Source of the DNA: Burkholderiales bacterium
GTDB lineage: Bacteria > Pseudomonadota > Gammaproteobacteria > Burkholderiales > SG8-41
Direction: 5' to 3'
DNA length: 64,000 nucleotides
NCBI GenBank assembly: GCA_019634975.1
Contig: JAHCAI010000014.1
Location: 1 to 64,000 of the forward strand
Both the position numbers and the translations under genes were made by a program. Each line of letters opens with the position of its first letter. Positions within the stretch are counted from its first letter, which is position 1. Shown here in pieces: positions 33,447 to 41,346 of the stretch. The notes under the pieces are model-generated. The model searched no databases. It was not told the origin of the DNA and saw only the letters and a list, made by a program, of their open reading frames with translations.

Positions 33447-34367
33447 ATGGAGAATGACCAGGAACCCGATTTCCGCCTGCTGCGCTGCTTCTCCGCGCTG
33501 ATGGCCGAACGCAGCGTCTCCCGCGCCGCGCTGCGGCTGGAACTGTCGCAGCCCGCCGTCAGCCATGCGCTGGCGCGGCTGCGCCGGCTGTTCGACGACC
33601 CCTTGCTGCTGAAGGGACGCGACGGGATGACGCCGACCGCGCGCGCGCTCGAGCTCGAGGCCGGGGTGCGCGCACTGCTCGCCGCCGCGGAACGGCTGCG
33701 CGCGCGTCCGGCCGAGTTCACGCCGGCCACCGCGCGCCAGCGTTTCGTCGTGATGTCGCCGGAATTTGTCGAATACCTGCTCGCACCGCGGCTGGCCGCC
33801 CACCTCGAAACCCGTGCCCCGGGCATCGACGTCGCCTTTCGCACCTCGGATCCGGAACGCGCGACGGGCCTGTTCGAAAGCGGCGAAATCGACCTGCGCC
33901 TCGGCTGGCTGCCCGACCCGGCGCCCTCCCTGCGCATGAAACTGCTGTTCCGCGACCCGCTGGTCTGCATCGCCCGCCGCGGCCACCCGCGGCTGAAGGG
34001 CCGCATCAGCGCGGCGCAGTTCATGGAAATCGCCCATGTCCGCGTCGAGCAGCCGCGCACCCGGGTGTCCACCGGGGCAATCGACGCCGCAGTGGCCGCG
34101 CTCGGCGGCCGCCTGCGCATCGCGCTGCAGGTGCAGAACGCCTTCGCGCTGGCACATGCGGTGGCACAGTCGAACCTGCTGTCCACGGTGCCGCAACGCC
34201 TGGCGCGGGAGATGGCCGCGCACCATCCGCTGCAGATCCTGCCGCTGCCGGTCGATGTGCCGGATGCCCGCATCGCCATGTACTGGCACGAAAGCACGCA
34301 CAAGCAGCCGGCGCAGCGCTGGTTCCGGCAATTGCTCGCCGAAACGGCGCGGGAACTGGCGGCATGA
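33447..34367 (+). CDS. LysR-family transcriptional regulator
   Basis: A regulator of 306 residues from ATG 33447 (311 from ATG 33432). The N-terminal winged HTH is FRLLRCFSALMAERSVSRAA then LELSQPAVSHALARLRRLFD; the C-terminal part is a type 2 periplasmic-binding-like effector domain (FVVMSPEFVEYLLAPRLAAH). Start 33447 is preferred because the earlier ATG is inside a palindromic operator candidate. Divergent from the CocE-type hydrolase, its likely target. Confidence 0.85.
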   Translation: MENDQEPDFRLLRCFSALMAERSVSRAALRLELSQPAVSHALARLRRLFDDPLLLKGRDGMTPTARALELEAGVRALLAAAERLRARPAEFTPATARQRFVVMSPEFVEYLLAPRLAAHLETRAPGIDVAFRTSDPERATGLFESGEIDLRLGWLPDPAPSLRMKLLFRDPLVCIARRGHPRLKGRISAAQFMEIAHVRVEQPRTRVSTGAIDAAVAALGGRLRIALQVQNAFALAHAVAQSNLLSTVPQRLAREMAAHHPLQILPLPVDVPDARIAMYWHESTHKQPAQRWFRQLLAETARELAA

Positions 34368-34483
34368 GCCGAAGCAGCATCCTTGCGCTGCATCAAGCCC
34401 GCGTGCCACAGGCGGGGTTAAGGTAATCACGGAGCCGGCTTGGCCGGCACCTTGCCCCCCCACTTTTCATAACGGAGTCATCC

Positions 34484-34975
34484 ATGATCAAGGAAGTCAG
34501 CGGCGACCTGCTGCTTACCCGGGCGCAGGTCATCGCCCACGGCGTCGCCCCCAATGACCCTTTCCATACCGGTCTGGCCCTGCAGCTGCGCGAACGCTGG
34601 CCGGCGATGTACAAGGATTTCCGCCATTTCTGCCAGTCGAAGCATCCCAAGCCCGGAACCCTGTGGGCCTGGATGGGCGCCGACAGCAGGAAAATCGTCA
34701 ATCTGTTCACCCACGACGCCATCGAAGGCCACCACGGCGGCACGCCCGGTCCGGCCTCGCTGCAGCATGTCGGCCATGCGCTGCGCGAACTGGCCAGGCT
34801 GGCGGAAGCGGAGAAATTCACCAGCCTCGCGCTGCCGCGGCTGGCCACCGGCATCGGTCGCCTGGACTGGAACGCAGTCAGGCCCCTGGTCGAGCAGCAC
34901 CTGGGCGCGCTGAAAATCCCGGTGCTGGTCTACGCGACCTATCACGCGGGACAGCAGGCCGACGAGGGTCTCTGA
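34484..34975 (+). CDS. macro domain-like protein
   Basis: A 163-residue single-domain protein. EVSGDLLLTRAQVIAHGVAP contains the start of the macro fold, and FTSLALPRLATGIGRLDWNA matches the conserved LP-x-x-xTG-GG-like loop near ADP-ribose. Macro domains bind or hydrolyse ADP-ribose and its derivatives. Several canonical residues of hydrolytic members are not obvious, so binding rather than catalysis is possible. Monocistronic. Confidence 0.7.
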   Translation: MIKEVSGDLLLTRAQVIAHGVAPNDPFHTGLALQLRERWPAMYKDFRHFCQSKHPKPGTLWAWMGADSRKIVNLFTHDAIEGHHGGTPGPASLQHVGHALRELARLAEAEKFTSLALPRLATGIGRLDWNAVRPLVEQHLGALKIPVLVYATYHAGQQADEGL

Positions 34976-35051
34976 GGCGCTCCGGGCCGCGCACCGTCCT
35001 CTGGTAAACTCGCCGCTCCAACAAAAGAGCGGCGATCAACCGGAGGACACG

Positions 35052-35690
35052 ATGATTTACGAAGTTCGCACCTACGACATCAAACCGAAATCCCAGGCTG
35101 AAGTCGAGAAACGTTTCGGAGAAGCCTACGAGCAGCGCAAGAAACTGTCGCCGCTGGCCGCGTTCTGGCACACCGAGATCGGACCGCTGAACCAGATCAT
35201 CCACGTCTGGCCGTACAAGGACCTCGCCGAGCGTGACCGCATCCGCGCCGAGGCCGTCGCCGGCGGCAACTGGCCGCCGAAGATCGGCGAGTTCATCGTC
35301 AATATGCGCTCGGATATCTACATCCCCTTCGCCTTCTCACCCGAGGTCAAGCCCGGAAAAATGGGCCCCTACTTCGAGATGCGCACCTACACCTTTGCGC
35401 CCGGCGAGCTGGGCAAGATCGCCAAGGTCTGGGCGAAGGCGATACCGGAACGCATCAAGTTCAGCCCGCTGGTGGGTGTCTGGTACACCGAGCTGGGCGG
35501 ACTCAACCGCTTTACCCACATCTGGTCGTACCCGTCGCTGGACGCGCGCAACGAGGCCCGCGAAAAAGCCGTGGCCTCCGGCGTCTGGCCGCCTTCCGCA
35601 CTGGCCAAAAAGGAAGGCATGCCCGACGCGCTGCTGGTCGCCCAGGAAAACAAGATCGTGATGCCCGCGGCATTCTCGCCGCTGCAGTAA
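35052..35690 (+). CDS. NIPSNAP family protein with two repeats
   Basis: A 212-residue protein made of two NIPSNAP (ferredoxin-like) modules: MIYEVRTYDIKPKSQAEVEK with LNQIIHVWPYKDLAERDRIR, and YFEMRTYTFAPGELGKIAKV with LNRFTHIWSYPSLDARNEAR. Such proteins recur in catabolic clusters and may bind small aromatic or lipid molecules. RBS CGGAGGAC lies just before the ATG. First gene of a likely operon with the VOC and FAD genes. Confidence 0.85.
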   Translation: MIYEVRTYDIKPKSQAEVEKRFGEAYEQRKKLSPLAAFWHTEIGPLNQIIHVWPYKDLAERDRIRAEAVAGGNWPPKIGEFIVNMRSDIYIPFAFSPEVKPGKMGPYFEMRTYTFAPGELGKIAKVWAKAIPERIKFSPLVGVWYTELGGLNRFTHIWSYPSLDARNEAREKAVASGVWPPSALAKKEGMPDALLVAQENKIVMPAAFSPLQ

Positions 35691-35704
35691 ACCGGGAGCG
35701 GCGC

Positions 35705-36148
35705 ATGCCTGTCGGCCGGCTCGACCACTACTCGATCCGCACGCCCGACATCGAGGCGTCGCGCCGCTTCTACACCGAGATCATGGGGTTCACGGTCGGC
35801 TTCCGGCCGCCGTTCAAATTCCCGGGCATCTGGCTCTACAACGGCGCGCAGTACCCGGAGACCACCGGCGTCGTGCACATCATCGGCATCGATCCGGACG
35901 ATCCGCAGGGCCTGAAGGATTATCTCGGCGACCGCGACGCCGCCTCGCTGCAGGGCACCGGCACCGTCGACCACATGGCCTTCACCGCCACCGGGCTGGC
36001 CGACATGCGTGCGCGGCTGGCCCGCAACAAGGTCGCCTTCCGCGAACGCACGGTGCCCTCGCTGGGCATCCACCAGCTGTTTTTCGAGGATCCCAGCGGC
36101 GTCACCCTGGAACTGAACTATCCCGCCGCCGAGGCCGCGGCCGCCTGA
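35705..36148 (+). CDS. VOC family (glyoxalase/dioxygenase-fold) protein
   Basis: A 147-residue vicinal-oxygen-chelate protein. LDHYSIRTPDIEASRRFYTE and TGTVDHMAFTATGLADMRAR are the two beta-alpha-beta modules; LFFEDPSGVTLELNY has the C-terminal metal Glu. The two His (LDHY, VDHM) and the Glu form a plausible metal site. 14 bases after the NIPSNAP gene and 5 before the FAD gene. Confidence 0.85.
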   Translation: MPVGRLDHYSIRTPDIEASRRFYTEIMGFTVGFRPPFKFPGIWLYNGAQYPETTGVVHIIGIDPDDPQGLKDYLGDRDAASLQGTGTVDHMAFTATGLADMRARLARNKVAFRERTVPSLGIHQLFFEDPSGVTLELNYPAAEAAAA

Positions 36149-36153
36149 GGCGC

Positions 36154-37371
36154 ATGGCTGCCGCCGCACCCCCGCCGCGGGCACTGGTCATCGGCGGCTC
36201 GCTGGGCGGACTCTTCGCCGCCAGCCTGCTGCTGCGCGCCGGCTGGGACGTCGAGGTCTTCGAGCAGTCTGCCACGCCGCTGGCCGGACGCGGCGCCGGC
36301 ATCATCACCCACCCCGACCTGTTCGCGGCGCTGGAACGCATCGGCATCGCCACGGCGGAGGGCATCGGCGTCGACATCGAGGGCCGCGTCGCCTTCGGCC
36401 GCGACGGCGCGGTGCTGGGCACGCTGCCGGTGCGCCAATGCCTGACCACCTGGGGCCGGCTGCACGAGCTGCTGCTCGCCGCCTTTCCGGCGGAACGTTA
36501 TCACCTCGGCCATGCCTGCCACCGCATCGAGCGGGACACCGGCGGTGTCACCGCGCACTTTGCCAACGGGGCCTCGGCATGCGGCGACCTGCTGGTCGGC
36601 GCCGACGGCATCCGCTCCGCGGTGCGCGCGCAGCTTGCGCCGGAAACGGCACCGCGTTACGCCGGCTACATCGCCTGGCGCGGCCTTGCCGACGAGAACG
36701 CGCTCACGCCGCAGACCCATCGCGACCTGTTTCCGAAATTCGCCTTCAGCCTCGCGCCGCGCGAGCACATGCTCGGCTATCCGGTCGCCGGCTTCGGCCA
36801 TTCGACCCGCGCCGGCGAACGCGCCTTCAACTTCGTCTGGTACCGGCCGGCGCACGCGCAGCGCGAGCTGCCGGGGCTGTGCACCGACATCCACGGCCGC
36901 CGCCATGACATGGCGATCCCGCCGCCGCTGATCCGGCCGGAGGTGATCACCGCGATGCGCGCAGCCGCGCGCGAGCAGCTGTCGCCGCAGTTCGCGGAGG
37001 TCGTGGAGCGCACGAAACAGCCTTTCTTCCAGGCCATCTTCGACCTCGAATCCGCGCGCCTGGATTTCGGCCGCATCGCCCTGCTCGGTGACGCGGCCTT
37101 CGTCGCGCGGCCGCATGTCGGCATGGGCGTGTCCAAGGCCGCCGGCGACGCGCTGGCACTGGCCGCGCTGCTGCGCGAATCGGGCAACGATGTCGCATCC
37201 GCACTGCCGCGGTATTCGGCGCAGCGCCTGCGTTTCGGCCGTGCCGTGGTCGCCCATGCACGCGAGCTCGGCGCCTACCTCGAGGCCTGCGCCGCCGGTG
37301 GGACCGCGGCCACCGAACGCCACACGCCGGAAGCGGTGATGCGCGACATCGCGGTGACGCGGGCGTTCTGA
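36154..37371 (+). CDS. FAD-dependent monooxygenase
   Basis: A 405-residue flavoprotein hydroxylase of the PHBH/2,6-dihydroxypyridine-3-monooxygenase type. LVIGGSLGGLFAASLLLRAG is the FAD-binding loop, DLLVGADGIRSAVRAQL the DG motif and ALLGDAAFVARPHVGMGVSK the second FAD (GD) motif. Together with the VOC and NIPSNAP genes it suggests ring hydroxylation followed by further turnover; the substrate is unknown. Confidence 0.85.
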   Translation: MAAAAPPPRALVIGGSLGGLFAASLLLRAGWDVEVFEQSATPLAGRGAGIITHPDLFAALERIGIATAEGIGVDIEGRVAFGRDGAVLGTLPVRQCLTTWGRLHELLLAAFPAERYHLGHACHRIERDTGGVTAHFANGASACGDLLVGADGIRSAVRAQLAPETAPRYAGYIAWRGLADENALTPQTHRDLFPKFAFSLAPREHMLGYPVAGFGHSTRAGERAFNFVWYRPAHAQRELPGLCTDIHGRRHDMAIPPPLIRPEVITAMRAAAREQLSPQFAEVVERTKQPFFQAIFDLESARLDFGRIALLGDAAFVARPHVGMGVSKAAGDALALAALLRESGNDVASALPRYSAQRLRFGRAVVAHARELGAYLEACAAGGTAATERHTPEAVMRDIAVTRAF

Positions 37372-37447
37372 AAACGGCAACGCAGCCCGGCGCACCAGCC
37401 TCTAGAATGGAGTCCGGGCACCGTCGCCCGCGCAGGAGTCCGCCGCC

Positions 37448-37831
37448 ATGACCGTCACCCCGCTGTACGCCGCCATCCTCGGCCTCGTATTCGTCGCCCT
37501 CAGCCTGCAGACCATCCGCCTGAGGCGCAGGCACCGGGTGGCGCTGGGCGACGGCAACCAGGCGCCGCTGCGCAGGGCAATGCGCGTGCATGCCAACTTC
37601 GCGGAATACGTGCCGCTTGCGCTGCTGCTGATGTTTTTCGTGGAGCGCGGCGGCGGCTCCGCGCTGCGCATGCACATCCTCGGCATCGCGCTGATCGCCG
37701 GCCGCCTGCTGCATGCCTGGGGCGTCAGCCAGGTGCAGGAAAACCTGCGCTACCGCACCATCGGCATGGTGCTGACCTTCAGCGTGATCATCTCCGCCTG
37801 CCTGTTCCTGCTCTTCGCCCGCGTGTTCTGA
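37448..37831 (+). CDS. MAPEG family membrane protein
   Basis: A 127-residue four-helix membrane protein: PLYAAILGLVFVALSLQTIR, then MRVHANFAEYVPLALLLMFF with the MAPEG signature NFxEY-P, then LGIALIAGRLLHAWGVSQ. Bacterial members of this group (YecN-like) may bind glutathione, but function is unproven. A 76-base gap separates it from the FAD gene. Confidence 0.85.
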   Translation: MTVTPLYAAILGLVFVALSLQTIRLRRRHRVALGDGNQAPLRRAMRVHANFAEYVPLALLLMFFVERGGGSALRMHILGIALIAGRLLHAWGVSQVQENLRYRTIGMVLTFSVIISACLFLLFARVF

Positions 37832-37839
37832 GGCACGGC

Positions 37840-38076
37840 TCAGCGCCGGTATTCACCGGGATTCAGGCGCTCGATGTCGGCCTGCACCTGCTCGCGGCTG
37901 CGCTCATGGACGATCTCGCGCCCCATCACCGATCCGGCATAGGCCAGCCCGTTGCGGGTCGGCGTGAGCTCGCACTTGACGCTGTGCACGCCGCTGCCCA
38001 GCACCACCTGTATCGATGCCGGCCGCTTGCTGAGCACGACCACTTCCATCTCCTGGCGCGTTTCGGTGACGCGCAC
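37840..38076 (-). CDS. hypothetical protein, start uncertain
   Basis: A short soluble protein of about 78 residues if started at GTG 38076; a longer frame to 38139 adds an unlikely Cys/Gly/His-rich N-terminus. VRVTETRQEMEVVVLSKRPA, VVLGSGVHSVKCELTPTRNG and ending QVQADIERLNPGEYRR look like a small beta-rich domain with a helical tail. No family recognised. Convergent with the MAPEG gene, 8 bases apart. Confidence 0.5.
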   Translation of the reverse strand: MRVTETRQEMEVVVLSKRPASIQVVLGSGVHSVKCELTPTRNGLAYAGSVMGREIVHERSREQVQADIERLNPGEYRR

Positions 38077-38176
38077 CCTTATTTTTCGCTGTGCATGGAC
38101 TCTCCACGGGCCGCAGCCGGAGTGCCGGCCCTGGTGCACTATAGCCGCTGGCCGGATGCCGCGCGACCGGCTGCCT

Positions 38177-38216
38177 TATAATTTCGCGCTCCCCCGGACG
38201 GCACTGCACCGTCCGG
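38177..38216 (+). promoter_or_regulatory. -10-like TATAAT and leader hairpin before the alpha/beta hydrolase gene
   Basis: TATAAT at 38177-38182 is followed by an 8-bp perfect hairpin, CCGGACGG / CCGTCCGG (38194-38216). A -35 box is weak. The gene starts at 38253. Confidence 0.3.
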
Positions 38217-38252
38217 TGTTCCCCCACCATCACGACAGAAGAGTACAGGCCC

Positions 38253-39059
38253 ATGACCGAGACCTTCAGGACTTCCGACGGCTGTGACATCGCCTACACC
38301 CTGCATAACGGCGCCGGCAGCGGTGCGCCGCGCGTTGCGCTGGTGCATTCGCTCGCGCTTGACCGCAGCATCTGGGACGGCGTGGCCGCAGAACTCGCGC
38401 GCGACTGCCAGGTGCTGACCTGGGACTGCCGCGGCCACGGCCGCTCCGGCCAGCCGCTGATGACCTACACGCCGCAGTTGTTCGCGCGCGACCTCGCGGA
38501 ACTGATGGACCAGGTGCAGTGGCCCTCGGCCGTGGTGGGCGGCTGCTCGATGGGTGGCATGGTCGCCCAGGCGTTCGCGATCGGCTATCCGCAGCGGACC
38601 ACCGGCCTGGTGCTGATCGACACCACGGCCTGGTACGGCGCCGATGCGCCCAAGGTCTGGCGCGAGCGCGGGGCCACCGGCAAGGAAAAGGGCATGGGCG
38701 CGCTGGTCGAATTCCAGACCGGGCGCTGGTTCGGCGACGCCTTCCGCGCCCGGGAAAAAGCCACGGTCGAGCGCCTGGTCCAGGTCTTCCTCGCGAACAA
38801 TGTCGACTGCTACGTAAAAACCTGCGAGATGCTCGGCGACGGCGACCTGCGCGCCGGCCTCGCCGCGATCCGGGTACCCACCGCGGTGGTTGTCGGCGAG
38901 GAGGATTACGCCACGCCCGTTGCCATGGCTGAAGCGCTGCACAAGGCGATCAGCGGCTCGACGCTGACGGTGATCCCCGGCGGCCGCCACATCACGCCGA
39001 CCGAAAAACCGCAGGACATCGCCGCGCGCATCCGCGAAGTGATTGCCCGGGCACAATAA
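38253..39059 (+). CDS. alpha/beta hydrolase, 3-oxoadipate enol-lactonase-like
   Basis: A 268-residue hydrolase. The nucleophile elbow is VVGGCSMGGMVAQAF, the acid is probably in VVVGEEDYATP and the catalytic His in VIPGGRHITPTEKP. The GxSMGG and overall layout resemble PcaD, but pca genes are absent here so the substrate is open. It is related to the hydrolase at 53961. A convergent hairpin follows. Confidence 0.8.
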   Translation: MTETFRTSDGCDIAYTLHNGAGSGAPRVALVHSLALDRSIWDGVAAELARDCQVLTWDCRGHGRSGQPLMTYTPQLFARDLAELMDQVQWPSAVVGGCSMGGMVAQAFAIGYPQRTTGLVLIDTTAWYGADAPKVWRERGATGKEKGMGALVEFQTGRWFGDAFRAREKATVERLVQVFLANNVDCYVKTCEMLGDGDLRAGLAAIRVPTAVVVGEEDYATPVAMAEALHKAISGSTLTVIPGGRHITPTEKPQDIAARIREVIARAQ

Positions 39060-39061
39060 AA

Positions 39062-39084
39062 CCGGCAGCCGGAAAGGCTGCCGG
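39062..39084. terminator. convergent hairpin without T-run
   Basis: CCGGCAGCC / GGCTGCCGG around GGAAA between the convergent hydrolase and universal-stress genes. Confidence 0.45.
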
Positions 39085-39108
39085 AGTCCGCCACGACAGG
39101 CCGGAGGT

Positions 39109-39594
39109 TCAGTTCTTGCCGAGATCCTTGTCCGGATGGTCCGAACTCATCAGCGCGCGGAAGGTCAGCACCGGAATCGAGGACCGGTGCAGGACGCGGC
39201 TTGCCTCGCTGCCGAGGATCAGGGATACCAGCCCCTTGCGGTAGCGTGAGGTCATCACGATCAGGTCGCAGCCGCGCTCATTGGCGGCATCGACGATCGC
39301 GTCGTACGGCTGCGGCCCCTTGGCGATCACTGTCTCGCAGGGCACGCCCGCCGCATCCGCGGTTTTCTGGACAAAAGCAAGGAAACTGTCGGCACGCTCG
39401 CGTTCACGCTCTTCCATGCCTTCCTCGAGTTCCGTCGGCGCCAGCCCCTCCGGGCCGATCATCATCCGGTAGTCCTGCATGACGTGGATGCCGGTGACTC
39501 TGGCGCCGCACAGTTTCGCCAGTTCGATTCCGCGTTCGACCGCGCGCTCGGAATGCTCCGATCCGTCGGTGGGCATCAGGATGTGTTTGAACAT
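39109..39594 (-). CDS. universal stress protein
   Basis: A 161-residue UspA-fold protein: HILMPTDGSEHSERAVERGI at the start and CDLIVMTSRYRKGLVSLILG then SEASRVLHRSSIPVL at the end. The canonical ATP loop G-2X-G-9X-G(S/T) is only partly kept (the first Gly is replaced by Arg), so nucleotide binding is uncertain. ATG 39594 is the normal family start. Monocistronic. Confidence 0.85.
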   Translation of the reverse strand: MFKHILMPTDGSEHSERAVERGIELAKLCGARVTGIHVMQDYRMMIGPEGLAPTELEEGMEERERERADSFLAFVQKTADAAGVPCETVIAKGPQPYDAIVDAANERGCDLIVMTSRYRKGLVSLILGSEASRVLHRSSIPVLTFRALMSSDHPDKDLGKN

Positions 39595-39795
39595 GCAAGC
39601 TCCTCGCTCAGTGACTGGACATCGGCGCCGGTGGTTGCGGCGCCCTGAACGCACGGTACGCTGCCGTGCCTCCGCATGTTCGCCCAATTCGGGTCACAAC
39701 GTCCAGCATGTGCGAGTCGCCGCCCGCTTCTATCCGCATAAGCAAGCAAAAACAATCACTTGCACGCAACATGAGTAAGCGCTCATGTCCGGAAC

Positions 39796-39811
39796 CGGCC
39801 GTTGCGGCCGG
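39796..39811. terminator. short GC hairpin after the methyltransferase gene
   Basis: CCGGCC and GGCCGG pair across a short loop downstream of the minus-strand gene ending at 39835; no clear T-run. Confidence 0.3.
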
Positions 39812-39834
39812 AGCCCGGGATGCCAACCGCAGTA

Positions 39835-40671
39835 TTACTTGGTGCGCGTGGCGACCCAGGGCGAGGTCTTGCCGCCGGCGGTCACAGTGCCCTCGATACG
39901 GTCGCCGCTGACCTTGCCGGCGTAGCGGGCGGAACCCGCTGTGAAGCTGATATCGGCTCCCCGCAGGCGGCCGTTCTGGATATTCGACAGCTTGCCGCCG
40001 CTGTTGTACGAGCCCTGGAGCATCTGGTATTCCTGCGCCAGCTTGATCTCGTCACTGCCGGATTTCCAGACACCCTCGACCTTGGCCGGCACGATCCACA
40101 GATAAGCCGTGCAGTAGCTGGTGCAGTCGCCCTTTGCGGTCTGGGTCTCGTCGGACTTCCAGTCGCCCATCGTGAAGGAGTTCGACACCACGCGGGTACC
40201 CGGCGCCATCGCGAGAATCTTCGGACGCAGCTTGACGTTGAGCTCGGGCAGCAGGAACAGCGTGATCACCGTCGCCTTGGAGAAGTCGGTCTCGAAAATG
40301 TCGCCGTGGATGAAGGTCGCCGTGCCGGCAAGCTTTTCCTTCGCCGCGTTGCGGCGCGACAGTTCCACCATGTCCGGGTTGTACTCGACGCCGAAGGCGG
40401 TGGCGCCGCGGCGCGCCGCGGTGATCACCGTGCGGCCGTCGCCGGAACCGAGGTCATAGTGGATATCCTTGGGCGTGAGTTTCGCCATGTCGAGCATGCG
40501 GTCGACCAGGCCCTGCGCGGTGGGCACCCAGACCACGTCCTTGCCGGACTGGCCGACCTCGGGCACGAACTCGGCCTTGGCGGCGGGCTTGGCCTGCGCC
40601 ATGGCGCCGGCAGCAAACAGGGACAGGGCTAACGCCAGCACGGTGCGGCGCGCGATACTCGATACGTTCAT
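39835..40671 (-). CDS. class I SAM-dependent methyltransferase with signal peptide
   Basis: A 278-residue protein. The first ~25 residues (ARRTVLALALSLFAAGAMAQ) are a typical signal peptide. The methyltransferase domain follows: HYDLGSGDGRTVITAARRGA is the SAM motif I region, FGVEYNPDMVELSRRNAAKE motif II, and ATFIHGDIFETDF motif III. The C-terminal ~90 residues (VEGVWKSGSDEIKLAQEYQM, GSARYAGKVSGDRIEGTVTA) form a separate beta-rich domain. Export of a SAM enzyme is odd because SAM is cytoplasmic. Confidence 0.8.
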   Translation of the reverse strand: MNVSSIARRTVLALALSLFAAGAMAQAKPAAKAEFVPEVGQSGKDVVWVPTAQGLVDRMLDMAKLTPKDIHYDLGSGDGRTVITAARRGATAFGVEYNPDMVELSRRNAAKEKLAGTATFIHGDIFETDFSKATVITLFLLPELNVKLRPKILAMAPGTRVVSNSFTMGDWKSDETQTAKGDCTSYCTAYLWIVPAKVEGVWKSGSDEIKLAQEYQMLQGSYNSGGKLSNIQNGRLRGADISFTAGSARYAGKVSGDRIEGTVTAGGKTSPWVATRTK

Positions 40672-41142
40672 TGCGGTCTCCGGAAGAATGGCCAGCTCGC
40701 GACGGAAACCGGCTCCGTCCGACGCCATGGCTGGATGGTAAATGGCTGCCGCGAGATGATACCGGATTCAGCGGCGCGCGGAGGGCCGGCGCCACGCCGG
40801 AATGTCATCCATTCATGACAGACATGCGATGACGGGATGGCCAGCGGCGACCGCTCCTGCACGCCCGGGCAAGCCTCCCCGCGGGGGCGCAGGATATCTT
40901 CAATGCGTGGCCCGCGCAGGCGCGGATGTCCGCGAAATGTGCGCGGTGAACGATGTTCCCCGTGGTCCTTCGTATCGCGTGCCGGCTTGACTTGGGTGAC
41001 AAAAATGATTTATTCCTGGCCTTAACGGCGCACGATCGCCAGCCGAGCCCATCGCTCGTCCCAACAATCAGGTTCATGCGCGTTGCTGCATCTCCCGCGG
41101 CGCTGACGCGATACCGCGCATGAGGCAAGGAGAGGATCCTGC
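40672..41142. other. 471-base intergenic region upstream of the amide operon
   Basis: No gene or RNA recognised. It holds an inverted repeat TGTCAT-CCATTC-ATGACA at 40803-40820 and a possible sigma-70 promoter TTGACT at 40987 with TATTCC at 41011 (18-base spacer) facing the AtzG-like gene. RBS AAGGAGAGG precedes ATG 41143. Confidence 0.4.
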
Positions 41143-41346
41143 ATGAAGCAGCTGTCGCCCGAAGAACTGTCTGAAGCGCGCCGGCTGGCCCGTCAGCTTG
41201 GCCTGGACCGCATTGCCGATTCCGATCTGGCGATGCTGCTGAATGCGGCAAAGCTCGCAGACGCCCGTCGCGGCGCACTGGATGTCGCCAGCCTGTCCCC
41301 CGCGGACGAGCCGGCACATGTCTTCGTGCTGCCGGGAACGAGGTGA
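41143..41346 (+). CDS. AtzG-like (DUF4089-type) small amidase subunit
   Basis: A 67-residue helical protein. RRLARQLGLDRIADSDLAML and a C-terminal ADEPAHVFVLPG are the pattern of AtzG/DUF4089 proteins, GatC-like small subunits that wrap around and stabilise partner amidases (AtzE in the cyanuric-acid pathway). Its stop overlaps the start of the amidase gene by 4 bases, which supports a subunit role. A homologous segment is fused to the C-terminus of the amidase at 45238-46869. Confidence 0.7.
   Translation: MKQLSPEELSEARRLARQLGLDRIADSDLAMLLNAAKLADARRGALDVASLSPADEPAHVFVLPGTR

Noticed and set aside
41143..41346. True GatC of a Glu-tRNA(Gln) amidotransferase
   Set aside because: No gatB nearby, and the EPAHVF end is of the AtzG/DUF4089 type rather than GatC.
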